From an uncultured Altererythrobacter sp. (GTDB lineage: Bacteria; Pseudomonadota; Alphaproteobacteria; Sphingomonadales; Sphingomonadaceae): DNA of 64,000 nucleotides. The stretch is taken from NCBI GenBank assembly GCA_946886565.1, contig CAMPIX010000003.1, positions 62,001 to 126,000 on the forward strand, read 5' to 3'. Position 1 is the first letter of the stretch. Each line of letters opens with the position of its first letter. The notes under the pieces are model-generated. The model saw only the letters and a program-made list of their open reading frames with translations, was not told where the DNA came from and did not search any database. Of the stretch, positions 9,559-17,001 are shown in pieces. A program made the position numbers and the translations under genes.

Positions 9559-9996
9559 TCACCAGCTACCTGTATTCTCCATGCTCGCCCAGGGCTCCTG
9601 CGGCGGCAGATGGCCCTCCTGAAGCAGCTCGACCGATATGCCATCTGGAGAGCGCACGAAGGCCATGTGCCCATCGCGCGGCGGCCGGTTGATCGTCACC
9701 CCCGCATCCATCAGCCGCTGGCAGATCGCATAGATGTCGTCGACGCGGTAGGCGAGATGGCCGAAGTTGCGACCGCCGGTGTAGTCCTCGGCCGCGGCGC
9801 CACCTTCGGGCGGCCAGTTATAGGTCAGCTCGACTTCGGCCACGCCTTCCTGGCCCGGCGCGGCGAGGAACACGAGCGTGAAGCGCCCCTTCTCGCTGTC
9901 GAAGCGGCGGACTTCCTCGAGCCCGATGAGGCGGAAGAACCCAACCGTCGCGTCGATATCCGCCACGCGGATCATGCTGTGAAGATACTTCACCAT
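9559..9996 (-). CDS. Glyoxalase I-like VOC protein (lactoylglutathione lyase)
   Basis: A 145-residue vicinal-oxygen-chelate fold protein. It shows the glyoxalase I pattern: LHSMIRVADIDATVGFF at the N-terminus (metal-ligand His), LTYNWPPEGG and GGRNFGHLAYRVDDIY in the middle, and DPDGISVELLQ-like SPDGISVELLQ at the C-terminus (metal-ligand Glu). It probably isomerises the methylglyoxal-glutathione hemithioacetal. The ATG at 9996 gives the conserved N-terminus MVKYLHSMIRV; upstream codons are not conserved-looking. It is convergent with nhaA, 13 bp away. Confidence 0.88.
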   Translation of the reverse strand: MVKYLHSMIRVADIDATVGFFRLIGLEEVRRFDSEKGRFTLVFLAAPGQEGVAEVELTYNWPPEGGAAAEDYTGGRNFGHLAYRVDDIYAICQRLMDAGVTINRPPRDGHMAFVRSPDGISVELLQEGHLPPQEPWASMENTGSW

Positions 9997-10090
9997 TGCC
10001 CTAAAACTCCGTTCGTCGATATTCAAGCACAGTTCATCGCGTCAAACGTAGCGTCCGGCTGGTCGCTCGACCTTGCGCGAAAGGACCGTC

Positions 10091-10846
10091 ATGTCCGCAT
10101 CTAGCCACGAAACGCCGTCAGCCAACCCCTCGCCGTGGCGCGATCCGGTCGCGCACCGCTGGCTCGCCAGCTCGGCGATCGTCGCGATCGGACTGGTCGC
10201 GGGCGGCTTTCTGCTCGGCGATGGTCTCGTCCGCGCCAGGGAAGCCGACCGCTCGGTCACCGTGCGCGGCCTGTCCGAGCGCGACGTCATGGCCGATCTC
10301 GCGACCTGGACGATTTCCTATTCATCGACCGCGACCGACCTCGCCGCCGCGCAGGCGGGTGTCGACCGCGATACACGATCGATCGAGGCGTTCTTCGCCG
10401 ATCTCGGCTTCCCGGCCGACGCCCTCCAGCCCACCGGCGTCAACGTGAACTTCTACACCGACAACAACGGGGTGGGTCGCTACACCGTGCGCCAGCGCAT
10501 GTCGCTGCGCACCACCGACATCGCGCGCGCGCAGAACGCGGTGAAGCGGCAGGTCGAGCTCGTACGCCGCGGCGTCGTGCTCGAGGAAGGCTCGGCGATG
10601 GCGTACAACTTCACCGCGCTCGATACGGTCAAGCCGGAGATGGTGGCCGAGGCGACCAGGGACGCGCGCGCGGCCGCCGAACAGTTCGCCGAGGACAGCG
10701 GCGCAGACGTGGGCGCGATCCGCCACGCGACGCAGGGCTACTTCTCGATCGAAGCGCGCGACGGCGAGGCTGGCGGGTGGGGCGTTTCGGACACGCCCTA
10801 CAAGAAGGTGCGCGTCGTCACGACAGTCGACTTCTCGCTCGACTGA
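10091..10846 (+). CDS. SIMPL domain (DUF541) periplasmic protein
   Basis: A 251-residue protein with a short cytoplasmic N-terminus, one transmembrane anchor (WLASSAIVAIGLVAGGFLLG), then a SIMPL/DUF541 domain from SVTVRGLSERDVMADLATW to the end (KVRVVTTVDF). SIMPL proteins form periplasmic oligomers of mostly unknown role, linked to stress responses. The ATG at 10091 follows AAAGGA; the open frame extends a few codons upstream without signal. It is convergent with the porin gene. Confidence 0.88.
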   Translation: MSASSHETPSANPSPWRDPVAHRWLASSAIVAIGLVAGGFLLGDGLVRAREADRSVTVRGLSERDVMADLATWTISYSSTATDLAAAQAGVDRDTRSIEAFFADLGFPADALQPTGVNVNFYTDNNGVGRYTVRQRMSLRTTDIARAQNAVKRQVELVRRGVVLEEGSAMAYNFTALDTVKPEMVAEATRDARAAAEQFAEDSGADVGAIRHATQGYFSIEARDGEAGGWGVSDTPYKKVRVVTTVDFSLD

Positions 10847-10894
10847 ACGGCGCGGGCCCACCGCGAAGGTGCCGCGGGCCCGCACCCCTCCCCG

Positions 10895-11650
10895 TCAGAA
10901 GCTCATGCCGAGCGTCGCTACCACGGTATCGTCGGTGAGCCCGTCGATCGACGGTCCCTCGACCCCGATGTAGCTGACACCCAGTTCCAGCCCGCCGAGC
11001 ACCGTCGCGCTCGCGCCGAGCGACCAGTCGAAGCCGCTGTCGTCGCCCGTCCCCGCGAGCAGCGGCGGCGCGAAGACCCCATCGGTGTAGCCGAGGTGCG
11101 CGCTGACCGAGAGCGGGGTGTTGGGGATGCCGACCCCGAGGTCGGTGTAGACATAGAGGTTGTCGTTGTCGCCCAGCGCATCCTGGTCGAACGCGTAGGC
11201 CGCACCCACGGTCGCCTCGGCCGGGCCGAGTGTGAAGCCGAGCGAGGCGTAGGGCTCTAAATAGTCGGTGTCGGCGCCGAGGTCTTCGGTGGGATAGATG
11301 TAGTAGAGCAGCCCCGCGTCGAGCGTTAGGCCCTCGGAGACCTTGCCGGTCCACCCGGCGTAGACATCGAGCTCGACATCGCCGAGCAGATCGGTCCCGC
11401 CGTCGTCGATCGAGCTGGCCCAGGTGCCGACATAGAACCCGCTCTCATGCGCGAGATCGATCCCGCCCTGGATCGCAGGGTCGCCGCCCGACAGCGAGAC
11501 CCCGCGGAAGCGATAGTCGCTGACTATCGCGACATTGCCCGAAAGCTCGACCGCGCCGGGCGGATCGGTTTCGTCCTGCGCCTGCGCGGGCGCAATCAGG
11601 GCGGATGAGAGACAAGCTGCGGCCGCGAGGCCGCGGATGGACGTGAGCAT
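10895..11650 (-). CDS. TorF family outer-membrane porin (TIGR02001)
   Basis: A 251-residue outer-membrane beta-barrel with a cleaved signal peptide (MLTSIRGLAAAACLSSALIA, cleavage near AQAQ). It begins the mature part with VELSGNVAIVSDYRFRGVSL, diagnostic of TIGR02001/TorF proteins, and ends in Phe as expected for Bam recognition. The strands alternate Tyr/Gly/Asp. TorF-type proteins are common putative porins in sphingomonads and related alphaproteobacteria; the substrate is unknown. The start follows AAGGAAG. The 266-bp spacer to the divergent phosphatase gene carries AT-rich promoter-like sequence but no ORF I can support. Confidence 0.87.
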   Translation of the reverse strand: MLTSIRGLAAAACLSSALIAPAQAQDETDPPGAVELSGNVAIVSDYRFRGVSLSGGDPAIQGGIDLAHESGFYVGTWASSIDDGGTDLLGDVELDVYAGWTGKVSEGLTLDAGLLYYIYPTEDLGADTDYLEPYASLGFTLGPAEATVGAAYAFDQDALGDNDNLYVYTDLGVGIPNTPLSVSAHLGYTDGVFAPPLLAGTGDDSGFDWSLGASATVLGGLELGVSYIGVEGPSIDGLTDDTVVATLGMSF

Positions 11651-11916
11651 GACAAACTTCCTTGCGTTTGCGGTTGTGCTTCGTCCCACCTGCCGGTCCG
11701 CCGGCCGCTTCGTTTTCGCGAGCGCGCTCTTGCGGACACGAAACAATCGTGCCTCATTATGTTGCATCGCACAAGATTTATTTCGGACACACGATTCCGG
11801 TGGAGCGAGTGTTGAATTTCTGCATCGGCTGCCCGACAATTCACGCGATAGACATGAGTTGCCGTGCACCGGCACCTCGCCTATCCGGCGCGTCCGACGC
11901 CCGCTTGAAAGATCCG

Positions 11917-12717
11917 ATGTTCGAACCCTTTCGCAAGATGTTCCGCGCCCGGTCAGAGGCGCTGCGGCCCGCCGTTCCGGCCGGGCAGCGCGTCTATGTC
12001 GTGGGCGACATCCATGGGCGGCTCGACCTGTTCGACGAACTGATCCGCGCGATAGAGCGAGACGATAGCGAGGCCGATCCGGCGGACACCACCGTGGTGC
12101 TGCTCGGCGATCTGGTCGATCGCGGCCCGGCGAGTGCGGGCGTCGTGGCGCGGGCGCGCGAATGGCAGACGCAGCGCCGGGTGCGCATCCTGGCCGGCAA
12201 TCACGAGGAGATGTTCCTCGATTCGTTCGACGACACCAACCTGCTGCGCCATTTCCTCAAGCATGGCGGGCGCGAGACGCTGTTCAGCTACGGCGTCACG
12301 CCCGAGCGCTACAACGACAGCACGCTCGAGGAACTTCAGGCCCTCATGTGTCAGGCGGTGCCCGCGGGCGACCGCGATTTCCTGCGCGGGCTCGAGGAAT
12401 GCTTCGTCATCGGCGACTATCTGTTCGTCCACGCAGGCATTCTGCCCGAGGTGCCGCTCGAGGAGCAGTCGCGGCATGACATGCTGTGGATCCGCGAGCG
12501 CTTCCTGCGATACCCCGACCGCCATTCGCATGTCGTGGTCCACGGGCACACCATTCAGGACGACGTGGACGAGCGCGACAATCGGATCGGAATCGATACC
12601 GGCGCCTACCGTTCCGGCAAGCTGACCGCTTTGGCGCTGGAGAGCACCACGCGGCGCTATATCCAGGCGGTCGACGAGGCGGGGACGATAACCATTCACA
12701 GACGAGAGACGACGTAA
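11917..12717 (+). CDS. Metallophosphatase, PPP-type serine/threonine phosphatase family
   Basis: A 266-residue calcineurin-like metallophosphoesterase. The metal-binding motifs appear in order: GDIHGRLDLF (GDxHG), LLGDLVDRGPAS (GDxVDRG) and LAGNHEEMFL (GNHE), then FVHAGI and HVVVHGHTI near the C-terminus. This is the order of lambda-type PPP protein phosphatases. The ATG at 11917 gives MFEPFRKMF. Its TAA overlaps the ATG of ugd (TAATG), so it is coupled to UDP-glucose dehydrogenase. This suggests, but does not prove, a link to polysaccharide regulation. Confidence 0.88.
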   Translation: MFEPFRKMFRARSEALRPAVPAGQRVYVVGDIHGRLDLFDELIRAIERDDSEADPADTTVVLLGDLVDRGPASAGVVARAREWQTQRRVRILAGNHEEMFLDSFDDTNLLRHFLKHGGRETLFSYGVTPERYNDSTLEELQALMCQAVPAGDRDFLRGLEECFVIGDYLFVHAGILPEVPLEEQSRHDMLWIRERFLRYPDRHSHVVVHGHTIQDDVDERDNRIGIDTGAYRSGKLTALALESTTRRYIQAVDEAGTITIHRRETT

Positions 12718-14027
12718 TGAAAATTGCAATGGTGGGGTCGGGATACGTCGGCCTGGTCTCGGGCGCGTGCTTCGCCGATTTCGGCCACGACGTCGTCTGC
12801 ATCGACAAGGACGAATCGAAGATTGCCCGCCTGCGCGAAGGCGTGATGCCGATCTACGAGCCGGGGCTGGCGGCGCTGGTGGGCAGCAACGTCAAGGCCG
12901 GGCGGCTGTCGTTCACCACCGATCTTGCCGAAGGCATCGCCGGCGCCAGCGCGGTATTCATCGCCGTCGGCACACCGAGCCGCCGCGGCGACGGGCACGC
13001 CGATCTTTCGTTCGTTCACGCGGTCGCGCGCGAAGTCGGCGAGAACCTGGCCAACGACACCGTCGTGGTAACCAAGTCGACCGTTCCCGTCGGCACCGGC
13101 GACGATGTCGAGCGGATCATTGCCGAAACCGGCTGCAAGCAGCGTGTTTCGGTAGTGTCCAACCCGGAATTCCTGCGCGAAGGCGCGGCGATCGGCGATT
13201 TCAAGCGGCCCGACCGTATCGTCATCGGCGCGGAAGACGAGTTCGGCCGCGAGGTCATGCGCGAGGTCTATCGCCCGCTGTTCCTCAACGAATCGCCGAT
13301 CCTCTTCGTCAGCCGCCGCAGCGCCGAGCTGATCAAGTATGCGGCCAACGCCTTCCTCGCGACCAAGATCACCTTCATCAACGAGATGGCCGACCTGTGC
13401 GAGAAAGTCGGCGCCAACGTGCAGGATGTGAGCCGCGGAATCGGGATGGACAACCGCATCGGGCCCAAGTTCCTCCACGCGGGCCCCGGCTACGGCGGAT
13501 CGTGCTTTCCCAAAGACACGCTCGCGCTGCTCAAGACCGCCGAGGACTACGACAGCCCGGTGCGGATCGTCGAAGCGGTGGTGAAGACCAACGACAGCCG
13601 CAAGCGCGCGATGGGCCGCAAGGTGATCGACGCGCTCGGCGGGATGGAAGCGGCGCGCGGCAAGAAGGTCGCGCTGCTCGGCCTGACCTTCAAGCCGAAC
13701 ACCGACGACATGCGCGACAGCCCGGCGATCGCCATCTCGCAGGCGTTGACCGACGCCGGCGTCGAGGTCGCGGGTTACGATCCGGAGGGGATGGAACAGG
13801 CTGCCCCCTTGATGCCCGACGTCGCGATGTGCGCGAACCCCTACGCGGCGATCGAGGGCGCCCACGCGGTCGTCATCGTCACCGAATGGAACGCCTTCCG
13901 CGCGCTCGACCTTGCTCGCGTGCGCGAGCTGGCGGAGGTGCCCGTGCTGGTCGACCTGCGGAACATCTACAAGGCCGACGACGTGCGCGCGGCCGGGTTC
14001 ACCTATCACAGCGTCGGCCGACCCTGA
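12717..14027 (+). CDS. ugd: UDP-glucose 6-dehydrogenase
   Basis: NAD-dependent oxidation of UDP-glucose to UDP-glucuronate for surface polysaccharides. The protein has 436 residues, a normal length. The Rossmann GSGYVGLVSGACFADFGHDV is at the N-terminus. The middle domain has KSTVPVGTG and NPEFLREGAAI, and the catalytic Cys lies in GPGYGGSCFPKDT (about residue 260). The C-terminal substrate-binding domain carries LGLTFKPNTDDMRDSP. The start overlaps the upstream phosphatase stop by 1 nt, so the two form an operon. Confidence 0.96.
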   Translation: MKIAMVGSGYVGLVSGACFADFGHDVVCIDKDESKIARLREGVMPIYEPGLAALVGSNVKAGRLSFTTDLAEGIAGASAVFIAVGTPSRRGDGHADLSFVHAVAREVGENLANDTVVVTKSTVPVGTGDDVERIIAETGCKQRVSVVSNPEFLREGAAIGDFKRPDRIVIGAEDEFGREVMREVYRPLFLNESPILFVSRRSAELIKYAANAFLATKITFINEMADLCEKVGANVQDVSRGIGMDNRIGPKFLHAGPGYGGSCFPKDTLALLKTAEDYDSPVRIVEAVVKTNDSRKRAMGRKVIDALGGMEAARGKKVALLGLTFKPNTDDMRDSPAIAISQALTDAGVEVAGYDPEGMEQAAPLMPDVAMCANPYAAIEGAHAVVIVTEWNAFRALDLARVRELAEVPVLVDLRNIYKADDVRAAGFTYHSVGRP

Positions 14028-14076
14028 TTCGCAGCGTGACGATGGTTCTGGCAACAGCCCGGAGACGGGCTTGTTG

Positions 14077-14202
14077 ATGAAACACATGCGGGGGAGCTTC
14101 TACGCGAAGCAGCGTCCACAAGGGGGCGGGAACGGCGGAAACAACGGTTTCAAAGAGCCTGGCCGGAAGACTTCTCCGGGCCGCTATGAAACCGGACCTT
14201 AG
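14077..14202 (+). CDS. Possible 41-residue Gly/Lys/Arg-rich small protein
   Basis: Open frame of 41 residues starting MKHMRGSFYAKQRPQGGG and ending GRYETGP, between ugd and the 3' end of rnpB. It is basic, Gly/Asn-rich and hydrophilic, with no membrane segment. A GGAGA lies about 12 nt before the ATG, which is rather far. I do not recognise a family. Its composition differs from random GC-rich frames (many Lys, Asn, Gln), which favours a real gene, but the evidence is thin. The alternative is noncoding leader or read-through of ugd mRNA. Confidence 0.3.
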   Translation: MKHMRGSFYAKQRPQGGGNGGNNGFKEPGRKTSPGRYETGP

Positions 14203-14225
14203 CAGGCGCGGCGCATGTAGAAAAA

Positions 14226-14648
14226 TGCCAGGGGGCCTGTAAGCCGGGTTCTGTCCCGCGAGCGGTATGCTTGCACACCAGCCCCGCGGGGGCAGCCATT
14301 CGTCTAGGCGACGGATTGCTCCGTGCGCTCCAGCAGCCAACCCGGGCGGTCGCAGCTTGCGCTAGGGGCGAAACACCCCTGCCCTCTCGCGAGAGCGCGC
14401 CGCCCCTATTCGGCCTTGCTCCGGGTGGGGTTTGCCGTGCCGCTTCCGTTGCCGGTCGCGCGGTGCGCTCTTGCCGCACCCTTTCACCCTTGCCTGTGCC
14501 CATACGGGCCATCGGCGGTCTGCTCTCTGTGGCACTGTCCCTGAGCCCGCTTGCGCGAACCCGGCGGGCGTTACCCGCCACCCTCGTTTCGTGGAGCCCG
14601 GACTTTCCTCGGATGCTTGCGCACCCGCGGCTGCCCGGCCCCCTGGCG
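14226..14648 (-). ncRNA. rnpB: RNase P RNA (bacterial class A)
   Basis: Catalytic RNA that matures tRNA 5' ends. On the minus strand the conserved cores are visible: GAGGAAAGTCCGGGCTCC near the 5' end, AGACCGCCGATGGC, GGCAAGGGTGAAAGGGTG, and ACAGAACCCGGCTTACAGG near the 3' end. The terminal helix P1 pairs GCCAGGGGGCC at the 5' end with GGCCCCCTGGC at the 3' end (11 bp), which fixes both boundaries, and a T-run follows. The 5' end lies about 7 nt after a TAGATA -10 box. Several open frames on both strands across this gene are false. Confidence 0.95.
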
Positions 14649-14653
14649 GAAGG

Positions 14654-15358
14654 CTATCTAGCGTGCCCGCGGTCACGATCCAAGAGCAACTGGAACAGGA
14701 TCGCGCGCACCTGCCCGTCGATCTCGCCGTCGATCCGCTCGGGCCGCCAGCGGCGCTGGAACGCCTCGACCGCCTTGCGCCCCTCGGTCACGTCGTAGCC
14801 GAAGCGTTCGAGCGCGAGGTAGAACGCGGCGTCGTTGTCGAACGGATCGCCCCGCTCGAGCTTCTCGGGGCGCGGCAGGCACAGCCCGTATTCGGCGAGG
14901 CGATCCCACGGAAACAGCTCGCCCGGATCGATCTTGCGCGCCGGCGCGACGTCCGAGTGCCCGACCACGTTGGCGCGCGGAATATCGTGTTCCTGCACGA
15001 TCCGCGCGACCAGCGGGACGAGGGCGGCAAACTGCGCCTCGGAAAACGCCCGATAACCGAGTGCGTGGCCCGGATGATCGAGCTCGATTCCGATGCTCGC
15101 CGAATTCACATCCTTGTGGCCGCGCCAGTACGATTGCCCGGCGTGCCAGGCGCGATGCTCCTCCGCCACGAGACGGGTGACGTCTCCATCGTCGGAAATC
15201 AGGTAGTGCGCGCTGACCCCGGCCTCGGGATCGCACAGCCGCTCGAGCGCGGCCTCGGCGCTCGCCATCTCGGTATAGTGGATGACCACCATCGAGATCG
15301 GCAGCGTGCGCTCGTTGAAATTGGGCGACGGCCGCTCGCGGTGGACGAGCTCGTCCAT
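14654..15358 (-). CDS. N-acetylmuramoyl-L-alanine amidase, AmpD/amidase_2 type
   Basis: A 234-residue zinc amidase that cleaves muropeptides. It contains ISMVVIHYTEM (first zinc His), SAHYLISDDGDVTRLV, WHAGQSYWRG, SIGIELDHPGH and NVVGHSDVAPARKIDPGELFPW (second His and the conserved Lys/Asp region). A C-terminal peptidoglycan-binding-like helix region follows (FGYDVTEGRKAVEAFQRRW). No signal peptide is visible, so it is probably cytosolic recycling like AmpD/AmiD. The ATG at 15358 is one base after the chpT stop, so the two are an operon. The longer frame upstream is the chpT shadow. Confidence 0.92.
   Translation of the reverse strand: MDELVHRERPSPNFNERTLPISMVVIHYTEMASAEAALERLCDPEAGVSAHYLISDDGDVTRLVAEEHRAWHAGQSYWRGHKDVNSASIGIELDHPGHALGYRAFSEAQFAALVPLVARIVQEHDIPRANVVGHSDVAPARKIDPGELFPWDRLAEYGLCLPRPEKLERGDPFDNDAAFYLALERFGYDVTEGRKAVEAFQRRWRPERIDGEIDGQVRAILFQLLLDRDRGHAR
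14655..14683 (-). promoter_or_regulatory. Probable sigma-70 type promoter of rnpB
   Basis: On the minus strand TTGGAT (14678-14683) and TAGATA (14655-14660) are 17 bp apart, good -35 and -10 boxes. The expected start, about 7 nt downstream, coincides with the P1 helix of RNase P RNA. The promoter lies inside the last codons of the amidase gene. Confidence 0.65.
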
Positions 15359-15359
15359 A

Positions 15360-16001
15360 TTAGTTCGGCAGCACCGCGCCCAGCACCAGCGCCTCGTCGG
15401 TAAGCTGGTATTGCATCCCGCCGCCCGCGTGCTCGGCGAGCACGCACAGCAGATGCGCCGCGGCGGTACGGCTGGAAAGCTGCTCCTTCGACAGGTTGCC
15501 TTCCAGCGCGGCGCCGATCGTCTCGTCGAACGCAACCTTGGGCCCCGCGGCGCGGACGACAATCTCGCTCGCGCCGTCGCGGACTTCCGCCCCGATATCG
15601 AGGGTACCGCCGCGCACCAGCGCCTCGATTCCCATATGCGCGAAGTTGAGCAAGACCTTGACCGCGGGCTTGGGCAACCTGCCCTCGGCCAGCGCCCAGT
15701 TGACCGTGACGCGCTTGGCGTCCCCCGCCAGCGTATCGACCACGGCCCTGGCTTCGGTCACGTCGACCTGGTCCCCGAAGCCGCCGGCCGCGCCATAGGC
15801 CAGACGGAAGAACTTGAGCTTGTCGGCACTGATCTTGGCGCTCTGCTCGAGCAGCTCGAAGCACCGCTGGCGCATCTCGGGGTCCTTCTCCTCGGCCAGG
15901 AGCTCGAGCCCGTTCGCCAACGCTCCGACCGGACTGAGCATGTCGTGGCAGAGGCGCGAACAAAGCATGCTGGCGAGGTCGATGGCATCGGAATTGGTCA
16001 T
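15360..16001 (-). CDS. chpT: Histidine phosphotransferase ChpT
   Basis: Relays phosphate from the CckA kinase to CtrA and CpdR, the cell-cycle phosphorelay of alphaproteobacteria. The 213-residue protein has the H-box SRLCHDMLSPVGALANGLEL with His19 as the phosphoryl-accepting residue. A degenerate ATPase-like C-terminal domain follows (LNFAHMGIEALVRGG), as in Caulobacter ChpT. It is the first gene of a unit with the amidase. A CtrA-like half-site pair lies 40-55 bp upstream (16042-16056), suggesting feedback. Confidence 0.92.
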   Translation of the reverse strand: MTNSDAIDLASMLCSRLCHDMLSPVGALANGLELLAEEKDPEMRQRCFELLEQSAKISADKLKFFRLAYGAAGGFGDQVDVTEARAVVDTLAGDAKRVTVNWALAEGRLPKPAVKVLLNFAHMGIEALVRGGTLDIGAEVRDGASEIVVRAAGPKVAFDETIGAALEGNLSKEQLSSRTAAAHLLCVLAEHAGGGMQYQLTDEALVLGAVLPN

Positions 16002-16041
16002 GGAAAAAAGAACTTGGCCCCGTAGTGACTGAGATATCCCG

Positions 16042-16056
16042 TTAACCCCGCCTTAC
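16042..16056. promoter_or_regulatory. Candidate CtrA binding site upstream of chpT
   Basis: TTAA-N7-TTAC, one mismatch from the CtrA consensus TTAA-N7-TTAA, in the 51-bp spacer between chpT and the JAMM peptidase gene. Since chpT feeds CtrA phosphorylation, feedback is plausible. This is inference from a short motif. Confidence 0.35.
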
Positions 16057-16445
16057 CCATCAATGACTCGCAGGGAAAGCGGTTCGAACCCCCATTCGTC
16101 GTCGCGCCAGAACCGCACCTCGCCTTTCGCCGCGATCGCCCATACGCGGCCGTCCTTCGCCGCAAGCGCGCGATCGGTGGCAGAGGGTTCGGCGGGGCCG
16201 GTGGGGTGCGAGTGATAGTATCCGAGCACTTCTGGCCCGCCGGCGCGGGCGGCGCGATGCGCGTCGATCAGCGCCTGCGGATCGATCTCGAAGTGCGTTT
16301 CGGGTGCGGGATGGACATTGCGTGCGGGCTGAAGCGCGGTGATCGCTTCGCCCTCTCCCAGCAAGATGCCGCAGCATTCGCGCGGATGCGCGGCAGCGGC
16401 TTCGGCGAGGATGCGCTCGACGGCGGATCGGACAATTTGGACCAT
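16053..16445 (-). CDS. Mov34/MPN/PAD-1 family JAMM metallopeptidase
   Basis: A 130-residue JAB1/MPN/Mov34 metalloenzyme domain protein. It has the JAMM signature: an early Glu in HPRECCGILLGEG and the zinc motif GYYHSHPTGPAEPSATD (H-S-H-P-x6-S-x2-D). Bacterial stand-alone versions act as isopeptidases or in sulfur-carrier processing; no partner (ThiS/MoaD-like) is adjacent. The ATG at 16445 or the GTG one codon earlier (16448) may be used; AGGGA lies upstream. Function beyond metallopeptidase is unknown. Confidence 0.86.
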   Translation of the reverse strand: MVQIVRSAVERILAEAAAAHPRECCGILLGEGEAITALQPARNVHPAPETHFEIDPQALIDAHRAARAGGPEVLGYYHSHPTGPAEPSATDRALAAKDGRVWAIAAKGEVRFWRDDEWGFEPLSLRVIDG

Positions 16446-16490
16446 CACACGATTCCCTTAGCACTGCCCTCTCGCCAGGAAGAACAGCGG

Positions 16491-16517
16491 CCCTTCGACA
16501 AGCTCAGGGCGAACGGA
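16491..16517 (+). repeat. REP-like repeat copy A
   Basis: Core CTTCGACAAGCTCAGG followed by GCGAACGGA. It forms an inverted pair with copy B at 16604..16630 across an 86-bp spacer. This REP-like sequence family is widespread in sphingomonads and other proteobacteria. The pair lies just before the GIY-YIG frame. Confidence 0.8.
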
Positions 16518-16603
16518 GCTGGGAAGAGGGCTCCCGGTGGTGATAGACTGGGTAGCTTGGTCCCTGACCACGAATCTCAATTCATATCCTCAACCCCCAA
16601 AAC

Positions 16604-16630
16604 CCGTTCGTCCTGAGCTTGTCGAAGGGC
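16604..16630 (-). repeat. REP-like repeat copy B (inverted)
   Basis: CCGTTCGTCCTGAGCTTGTC followed by GAAGGGC, the reverse complement of copy A with few changes. It ends 23 bp before the GIY-YIG start codon, so the two copies could fold into a long stem in RNA or DNA. Confidence 0.8.
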
Positions 16631-16653
16631 CGCCCTTTCCTTAGGTCCGACGC

Positions 16654-17001
16654 ATGCCGTTTTGGGCCTACATCCTCCATTGCCGCGGCGGCATGTTCTA
16701 TACCGGCCATACGGACGATCTCGAACGCCGGATCGGTCAGCATCGCGATGGGACGTTCGGCGGCTTCACGTCTAAATATGCGCCGTGCGAGTTCGTTTGG
16801 TCGGAGGAGTTTCCCACTCGTGACGAAGCGTTGGAAGCCGAACTGCGGATCAAGGGATGGTCGCGAGCGAAAAAGCTGGCGCTGATTCGGGGAGATTGGG
16901 ATGAAATCTCGCGCCTCGCGAAAAGCAAAAGCGGCTCCCTTCGGCTGGCTGGCACAGCCTGCCGCTCAGGACAGGCTTCGACAAGCTCTTGGCGAACGGA
17001 A
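16654..17001 (+). CDS. GIY-YIG nuclease domain frame that runs without a stop into rluD
   Basis: Small GIY-YIG endonuclease-type domain: WAYILHCRGGMFYTGHTDDL supplies the Y-I and Y-T-G strands, RRIGQH the conserved Arg, and DEALEAELRIKGW the metal-binding Glu, all within about 90 residues. This is the normal size of the stand-alone family. There is no stop codon: the frame continues through a REP-like repeat (translated as SGQASTSSWRTE) and on into the pseudouridine synthase to 17931. It could therefore be made as a 425-residue fusion. Either the stop was lost when the repeat joined the two genes, or initiation at 17002 makes RluD separately. The real product is uncertain. Confidence 0.7.
16974..17000 (+). 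repeat. REP-like repeat copy C, between GIY-YIG and RluD reading frames
   Basis: GGCTTCGACAAGCTC then TTGGCGAACGGA, a slightly diverged copy in the same orientation as copy A. It is translated in frame as the linker of the GIY-YIG/RluD fusion and directly precedes the GTG at 17002; its GGA may form part of the ribosome-binding site. Confidence 0.75.

Noticed and set aside
12696..14087. 463-codon minus-strand frame opposite ugd
   Set aside because: Antisense shadow of a well-conserved enzyme, His/Asp/Gly-rich without domain features.
14150..14581. Several open frames over 14150-14800
   Set aside because: They lie on RNase P RNA, whose conserved core and P1 helix are clear.
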